DNA of 64,000 bases, taken from Treponema sp. GTDB lineage: Bacteria > Spirochaetota > Spirochaetia > Treponematales > Treponemataceae. The translations under genes and the position numbers were made by a program. Position 1 is the stretch's first letter; every line of letters starts with the position of its first letter. Below the pieces are notes generated by a model. It saw only the letters and a list, made by a program, of their open reading frames with translations. It did not search any database and was not told the origin of the DNA. The DNA is taken from positions 153,045-217,044 of the forward strand of contig JAGCNW010000030.1 in NCBI GenBank assembly GCA_017645785.1, written 5' to 3'. Of this stretch, positions 59,751-64,000 are shown in pieces.

Positions 59751-62546
59751 ATGGCAGAAGAAACAGAAAAGAAAAGCGGAGTGGTGTTGCACAAAAAAAC
59801 GGCGGCTCCAAAAGCGGCGGCCCCAAAAAGCGCCGAAAGCTCAGCCGCCAGTTCAAGCGCTCCCGTTGAAAAAAAGAAAAAGGTAATTTTAGTAAAAAAA
59901 CGGCCTCAAGCTTCTCCGTCCGCGAGCAATGCGGCTTCTGCTTCTGCCGCTCCTAAAGCGCAAGGTCAGGCCCAGCAGGACTCTTCGGAAGAAAAGAATG
60001 TTGCTGCCGAAGCTGCCGCGGCTCCCAAGTCCGCTCCCGCTAAAAGGCCTGCTTCGTCATTCTCGTTGAATTCGGCCAGGCCAAATGTTAAGGCCGGAAA
60101 CTTAAGCGACCATTCAAAGGGTTCGTGGGGCAGGGGCGGAGCCTCTGGCGGCCGCGGCTCTTTCAACAACGGACAAAATAGAAGCGGTTCCGGCTTTACC
60201 GGAGCGCAGGCTAGGGCCGGCTATCAAAACCGCGAACGTGACAACAAGGGCGGTCCCGGAGCCTTTAACCGTGGCGGCCAAGGCGGAGGCTTTAACCGAG
60301 GTCCTGGCGGATTTAACCGCGGAGGACAGGGCGGAGCCTTTAACCGCGGCCCAGGCGGCTTTGGAGGCAACAGGCCTGCGGGCGGCTTTGGCGGAGGATC
60401 TGGCGGATCGTTCGCTCCCGGCGGCATGACCGGCGGAAAGCCCAGCCAAAACGCTCCCAAAAAATCTTTTAAGGGAAAGAAACAGCAATACAGCCGCAAG
60501 GACAAGGAAGAGGCTTTTGACGAGGACAAGTTCTACGAGAGCCAGAAGAAAGCCGAAACCCAGGTTAGCGACGTTCCCAAGTCAATCGACATTATGGAAA
60601 CTGTTTCCATAAGCGACTTGGCCCGCAAGATGAACCTTAAGGCAAACGAAATCATCGCAAAGCTTATGTCGATGGGCCAGATGGTCACAATCACCCAGTC
60701 AATCGACAGCGACACGGCCACTCTTTTGGCCGCCGAATACAATTGCGAAGTCCACTTGGTAAGCCTTTACGACGAAACTGTAATCGCGCGCGACACAAGC
60801 AACGACGACAAGCAGGAGCCGCGTCCTCCGATTGTAACCGTAATGGGCCACGTAGACCACGGTAAGACCAAGACATTGGACGCGATTCGCCACAGCCATG
60901 TCGCCGAAGGCGAGGCCGGCGGAATCACCCAGAGCATCGGCGCTTACAGCGTTCAGACAGAAAAAGGAAAAATAACGTTCTTGGACACTCCTGGCCACGA
61001 AGTCTTTACGATGATGCGCGCCCGCGGCGCCCAGATTACAGACATCGTAGTTTTGGTTGTCGCGGCCGATGACGGCGTCATGCCGCAGACTTTGGAAGCG
61101 GTAAACCACGCCAAGGACGCCAAGGTTCCGATCATCGTCGCTGTAAACAAGATAGACAAGCCGGACGCAAATCCCGACCGCGTCCGCACTCAGTTGACCG
61201 AACTTGGCCTCACTCCAGAAGATTGGGGCGGAGACACTCAGTATGTAAACATCAGCGCCTTGAAGGGCGAGGGAATTGACGACCTTCTTGACGCGATTTT
61301 GCTCCAAGCCGAAATGCTTGAGCTTAAGACAGTATGGGATTGCCGCGCCGAAGGAAAGGTTTTGGAATCCCGCATCGACCAGGGCCGCGGCGTTGTTTCT
61401 ACAATCGTCGTTGAGCGCGGAACTTTGCATCAGGGCGATCCTTTTGTCGCCGGCATTTATTCCGGCCGCGTCCGCGCCATGTTCAACGACAGGGGCAAGC
61501 GCATCCAGGAAGCGACTCCCAGCCAGCCGGTTGAGGTTATCGGAATTGAAGAAATGCCCAACGCGGGCGATCCCTTCCAGGTTACCGAAAGCGAAAAAGA
61601 GGCCCGCGCGATTTCTACAAAGCGCGTCGAGCTCAAGCGCTTTGAGGACGCCAAGGCTGTCAAGAAAGTCACTTTGGACAACCTCTACCAGACCATTGAC
61701 GCGCACGAAGTCAAGGAACTTAAGGTTGTCATCAAGGCCGACTTGCAGGGAAGCGCCGAGGCCCTTAAGGTTGCCCTCGAAAAGCTTTCTACAAAGGACA
61801 TCCGCCTTGTGGTCATCCACTCGTCGGCCGGCGCCATCAACGAAAGCGACGTCATCTTGGCGGCCGCTGACTCAAACGCTATCATCGTCGGCTTCAACGT
61901 TCGCCCGACTCCCAAGGCCAAGCTTTTGGCCGACCAGGAAAAGGTCGAGATCCGCAAGTACTCAATCATTTACGAATGCGTCAACGAAATCACGGCCGCT
62001 ATGGAAGGCATGCTTAGCCCCGACACAAAAGAGCAGGTTATCGGAACTGTCGAAGTCCAGAACACTTTCAAAGTTCCCAAGATCGGAACTATTGCCGGCT
62101 GTTATGTTTCGGACGGAACCATCAAGCGCAATTGCGGCGTTCGCCTTATCCGCGAAGGCATCGTAATTTACACCGGAAAAGTTTCGTCACTCAAGCGCTT
62201 TAAGGACGACGCCAAAGAAGTGGCCAAGGGCTACGAATGCGGCGTTGGCTTGGAGAACTGGCAGGACATTCACGTCGGCGACCAAATCGAAGCCTTTGAA
62301 TACATCGAGGTTGCCAGAAAGTTGGGCGACGCTTTGATTGACGACAAGTCTAAGAACGAAGCCGCCGCCGCCGAACAGCGAAGTGAAGCCGAAGCCAAGG
62401 CAGCCCAAGAGGCCGCCGCCGAAGCTGAAAAAATCGCCGCTGAAAAGGCCGCCGCCCGCGCCCGCAAGGAAGCCGCGGAAGCCAAGCCTGGCGCCCATGG
62501 CGTGAACCCGCATAAGGTTAACGGCGACCAAGAAGGAAGCAACTGA
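59751..62546 (+). CDS. infB: Translation initiation factor IF-2
   Basis: 931 residues. The long N-terminal region is Ala/Lys/Ser-rich, then Gly/Arg/Phe/Asn-rich (about 125-235) with FNRGGQGG and FNRGPGG repeats. The IF-2 N domain (about 280-335) precedes the G domain: GHVDHGKT (about residue 362), DTPGHE, NKID, then domains II-IV. An extra Ala/Glu/Lys helix ends the protein. Places initiator tRNA on the 30S subunit. Shares one base with rbfA (TGATGG). Confidence 0.97.
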   Translation: MAEETEKKSGVVLHKKTAAPKAAAPKSAESSAASSSAPVEKKKKVILVKKRPQASPSASNAASASAAPKAQGQAQQDSSEEKNVAAEAAAAPKSAPAKRPASSFSLNSARPNVKAGNLSDHSKGSWGRGGASGGRGSFNNGQNRSGSGFTGAQARAGYQNRERDNKGGPGAFNRGGQGGGFNRGPGGFNRGGQGGAFNRGPGGFGGNRPAGGFGGGSGGSFAPGGMTGGKPSQNAPKKSFKGKKQQYSRKDKEEAFDEDKFYESQKKAETQVSDVPKSIDIMETVSISDLARKMNLKANEIIAKLMSMGQMVTITQSIDSDTATLLAAEYNCEVHLVSLYDETVIARDTSNDDKQEPRPPIVTVMGHVDHGKTKTLDAIRHSHVAEGEAGGITQSIGAYSVQTEKGKITFLDTPGHEVFTMMRARGAQITDIVVLVVAADDGVMPQTLEAVNHAKDAKVPIIVAVNKIDKPDANPDRVRTQLTELGLTPEDWGGDTQYVNISALKGEGIDDLLDAILLQAEMLELKTVWDCRAEGKVLESRIDQGRGVVSTIVVERGTLHQGDPFVAGIYSGRVRAMFNDRGKRIQEATPSQPVEVIGIEEMPNAGDPFQVTESEKEARAISTKRVELKRFEDAKAVKKVTLDNLYQTIDAHEVKELKVVIKADLQGSAEALKVALEKLSTKDIRLVVIHSSAGAINESDVILAAADSNAIIVGFNVRPTPKAKLLADQEKVEIRKYSIIYECVNEITAAMEGMLSPDTKEQVIGTVEVQNTFKVPKIGTIAGCYVSDGTIKRNCGVRLIREGIVIYTGKVSSLKRFKDDAKEVAKGYECGVGLENWQDIHVGDQIEAFEYIEVARKLGDALIDDKSKNEAAAAEQRSEAEAKAAQEAAAEAEKIAAEKAAARARKEAAEAKPGAHGVNPHKVNGDQEGSN

Positions 62547-62953
62547 TGGGTCAGTACAGGCTTTTGAAACTGGGCGAGCAAATCAGGGGCGAGATCGCCA
62601 ACATGATTTTGCGCGCCGAGATAAAGGATCCCCGCGTGTCAAACTTTTTGACAATCAACCGCGTCGAGGTCGCGAAGGACTTGGCGCACGCGAAAGTTTA
62701 CGTTTCCACTTTTATGTCGGAATCTGAGCTGAATCGCGGCGTGCAGGGCTTGACCAGCGCGGCGGGCTTTATCCAGTCTTCAATCGCAAAAAAACTTACT
62801 ATACGCCAATTTCCCCACTTGCATTTTGTGGCCGACACGTCAATACGCGACGGCTACGAAATGGCCAAAAAATTGGAGGCGCTTGTAAAGAGCGACGCCG
62901 AAGTTTCGGCGGCCTCCGAAAATGCCGGCGGCGAACAAGACGCAAATGCCTAA
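62546..62953 (+). CDS. rbfA: Ribosome-binding factor A
   Basis: 135 residues, slightly long because of an Ala/Glu tail. Landmarks LGEQIRGEIANMIL, DPRVSNFLTINRVEVAKDLA and LTIRQFPHLHFVADTSI. Helps late 16S rRNA processing on the 30S subunit. Overlaps truB by 8 bases. Confidence 0.94.
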   Translation: MGQYRLLKLGEQIRGEIANMILRAEIKDPRVSNFLTINRVEVAKDLAHAKVYVSTFMSESELNRGVQGLTSAAGFIQSSIAKKLTIRQFPHLHFVADTSIRDGYEMAKKLEALVKSDAEVSAASENAGGEQDANA

Positions 62954-63956
62954 TCCTTCCGGAATAATTCTCTACGACAAAAAGCCAGGAATCACAAGCT
63001 TTTCCGCTCTTGGAAAAATCAAAAAAGTTTTGGGCACAAAAAAAGTTGGCCACACGGGAACCCTTGATTTGTTCGCGCAGGGCTTGCTAGTCGTTTGCGT
63101 CGGAAGCCTTACCCGCTTGGCCGGACTTATAACGGCCTTTGACAAAGAGTATGAGGCGCAAATAATTTTTGGCGAGCAAACGGACACGCTTGACCCGACC
63201 GGCCAAGTCGTCAAGACCGCGCCGCTTCCAACCTTGGACGCGCTAAAAAATTCCCTCAAAAAATTTACAGGAAAGCTTATGCAGCGGCCGCCGGAATTTT
63301 CTGCGATTAAAATAGGCGGAAAGCGAGCCAGCGATTTGACGCGGGCAGGGAAGGAAGCCGTAATCCAGGAGCGTCCGATAGAAGTCTACGAAGCCGAACT
63401 TTTGGACGCGGAGCTTGAGGCGGCCGCCCCGACCGATTCTGGCCTTGCAAAAGATGCCGCCGCGCTGTCATTGCCCGGCTCGACCGGGCAATCTTTTGGC
63501 GAAAAGATGTCCGGGCCAAGCCCGAACATGACAGTATTTGTCAAATCCGCCCGCGTCCGCTTTTTGGTCAGCAAGGGAACGTACATACGAAGCCTTGCCC
63601 GCGACATAGGGGCGGACTGCGCTTCCGCCGCCCGCTTGGAGACTCTAAAAAGGACCCGCGTCGGAAACTTTCTTCTTTCGGACGCGGCAAACGAAGACAG
63701 TTTGAGCCTTGGCTCCTTGCGTCCCATGGACAAGGAAATCGCGGCGCTTTGCGGAATGGGAAGCGCGACTATAAAAGAGGGGCGGGAAGACAATTTTTAT
63801 AACGGCCGCCCCCTGCGCGACCAAGATTTTTTGGAGCCCTTGCAAGAAGGAACGTCCGCCGTGTTTTCTGGCCAGAAAACCTTTATGGGGGCTGTTACAA
63901 AAAGCGGAGGCCGCGTCCGCTACGAATATGTGGTTCCAAAAGGGGCGGAAATATGA
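62946..63956 (+). CDS. truB: tRNA pseudouridine(55) synthase
   Basis: 336 residues from ATG 62946; an ATG at 62922 in frame is possible. Catalytic Asp in GHTGTLDLFAQGLLVV, then KEYEAQIIFGEQTDTLDPTG and KGTYIRSLARDIG. Makes pseudouridine 55 in tRNA. Residues about 173-196 (SLPGSTGQSFGEKMSGPSPN region) come from two inserted 32-bp palindromic units just before the strand leading to SKGTYIRSL, and are extra compared with the family. Coupled to the next gene by ATGA. Confidence 0.95.
   Translation: MPNPSGIILYDKKPGITSFSALGKIKKVLGTKKVGHTGTLDLFAQGLLVVCVGSLTRLAGLITAFDKEYEAQIIFGEQTDTLDPTGQVVKTAPLPTLDALKNSLKKFTGKLMQRPPEFSAIKIGGKRASDLTRAGKEAVIQERPIEVYEAELLDAELEAAAPTDSGLAKDAAALSLPGSTGQSFGEKMSGPSPNMTVFVKSARVRFLVSKGTYIRSLARDIGADCASAARLETLKRTRVGNFLLSDAANEDSLSLGSLRPMDKEIAALCGMGSATIKEGREDNFYNGRPLRDQDFLEPLQEGTSAVFSGQKTFMGAVTKSGGRVRYEYVVPKGAEI
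63466..63533. repeat. Paired 32-bp palindromic units inside truB
   Basis: Two 32-bp units in inverted orientation, 63466-63497 and 63502-63533, with a 4-bp centre GGCG. Each is a hairpin (ATTGCCCGG/CCGGGCAAT in the first; CGGG/CCCG core in the second). Compared with mutL the order is reversed: here the TCTTTT/AAAAGA ends face inward and the TGTCA/TGACA ends face outward. Confidence 0.85.
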
Positions 63957-64000
63957 AAGTCTATTCTTGGAACGATGTTTTGAGCCTTGAGCCGATTGGA
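63953..64000 (+). CDS. ribF: Start of a probable riboflavin kinase/FAD synthetase gene (partial)
   Basis: Only 16 residues are in the window, beginning MKVYSWNDVLSLEPIG. It starts within the truB stop (ATGA) on the same strand. The rimP-nusA-infB-rbfA-truB order is usually followed by ribF in bacteria, including treponemes. The identity rests on that order and the short N-terminus. Confidence 0.55.
   Translation, partial: MKVYSWNDVLSLEPIG

Noticed and set aside
60262..60362. Tandem repeats in infB as a mobile or CRISPR element
   Set aside because: They are short in-frame [12 protein letters not shown] coding repeats in the disordered N-terminal region of IF-2, where such variation is usual.

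Overview
This window reads as a chromosome segment of a host-associated spirochaete, most likely a Treponema. The signs are: a flagellar operon in the spirochaetal order flbD-motA-motB-fliL-fliM-fliY-fliO-fliP-fliQ-fliR-flhB-flhA-flhF-flhG-fliA; a V/A-type ATPase operon containing a DUF2764 gene in place of a canonical C subunit; many TPR and signal-peptide proteins of the periplasm; and an InlB-repeat/FGE lipoprotein of a kind common in gut and oral treponemes. The species cannot be named from the sequence alone.

Layout. 1-3.0 kb: end of a sugar-nucleotide dehydratase gene (minus strand), then an exported protein and a hyper-acidic SPOR-domain protein. 3.1-3.5 kb: tmRNA (ssrA) with its own promoter and terminator. 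3.6-6.7 kb (minus): a partner-switching set of PP2C phosphatase, STAS antagonist and HATPase kinase, plus a small membrane protein. 6.7-9.7 kb (minus): a coupled TPR/Mrr-like, metallophosphoesterase and ParB-like operon. 9.8-13 kb: two TPR proteins. 13-16.5 kb (minus): xseA-xseB-mutL. 16.6-19.8 kb: accessory segment with a poly-G-frameshifted FGE lipoprotein, a PIN toxin-like pair and a DUF6273 protein. 19.7-23.8 kb: HAD hydrolase, hemW and lepB on minus, facing smpB and an exported protein on plus. 23.8-25.6 kb: two-component system. 25.7-43.1 kb: the flagellar motor/export/regulator operon, with fapA and two small conserved genes at its end. 43.1-44.1 kb: aldose epimerase. 44.5-51.8 kb: V-ATPase operon, translationally coupled to ispG and an exported protein. 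54-57.6 kb (minus): dTDP-rhamnose genes and a POTRA/barrel outer-membrane protein. 57.7-64 kb: rimP-nusA-infB-rbfA-truB-ribF.

How parts fit together. ssrA and smpB, the two parts of trans-translation, are both present but unlinked. The flagellar operon supplies the stator, switch, export gate and the positional/regulatory set FlhF/FlhG/FliA. The V-ATPase probably couples ion flux to ATP turnover, and its proteolipid shows Na+-type residues.

The most unusual signals are: (1) a family of exactly 32-bp palindromic units, some paired in inverted orientation, found between genes and also inside the coding sequences of mutL and truB, with one copy carrying an exact 20-bp nested palindrome in its loop; (2) a G7 tract that throws the FGE lipoprotein out of frame, as expected for a phase-variable gene; (3) a run of genes whose -10 box ends only about 6-10 nt before the start codon with no ribosome-binding site, suggesting leaderless mRNAs; (4) a densely structured 150-base element before the V-ATPase promoter with mutually exclusive pairings; and (5) four tandem hairpins just before the V-ATPase proteolipid gene. 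All motif calls were made by eye; no database search or folding program was run.
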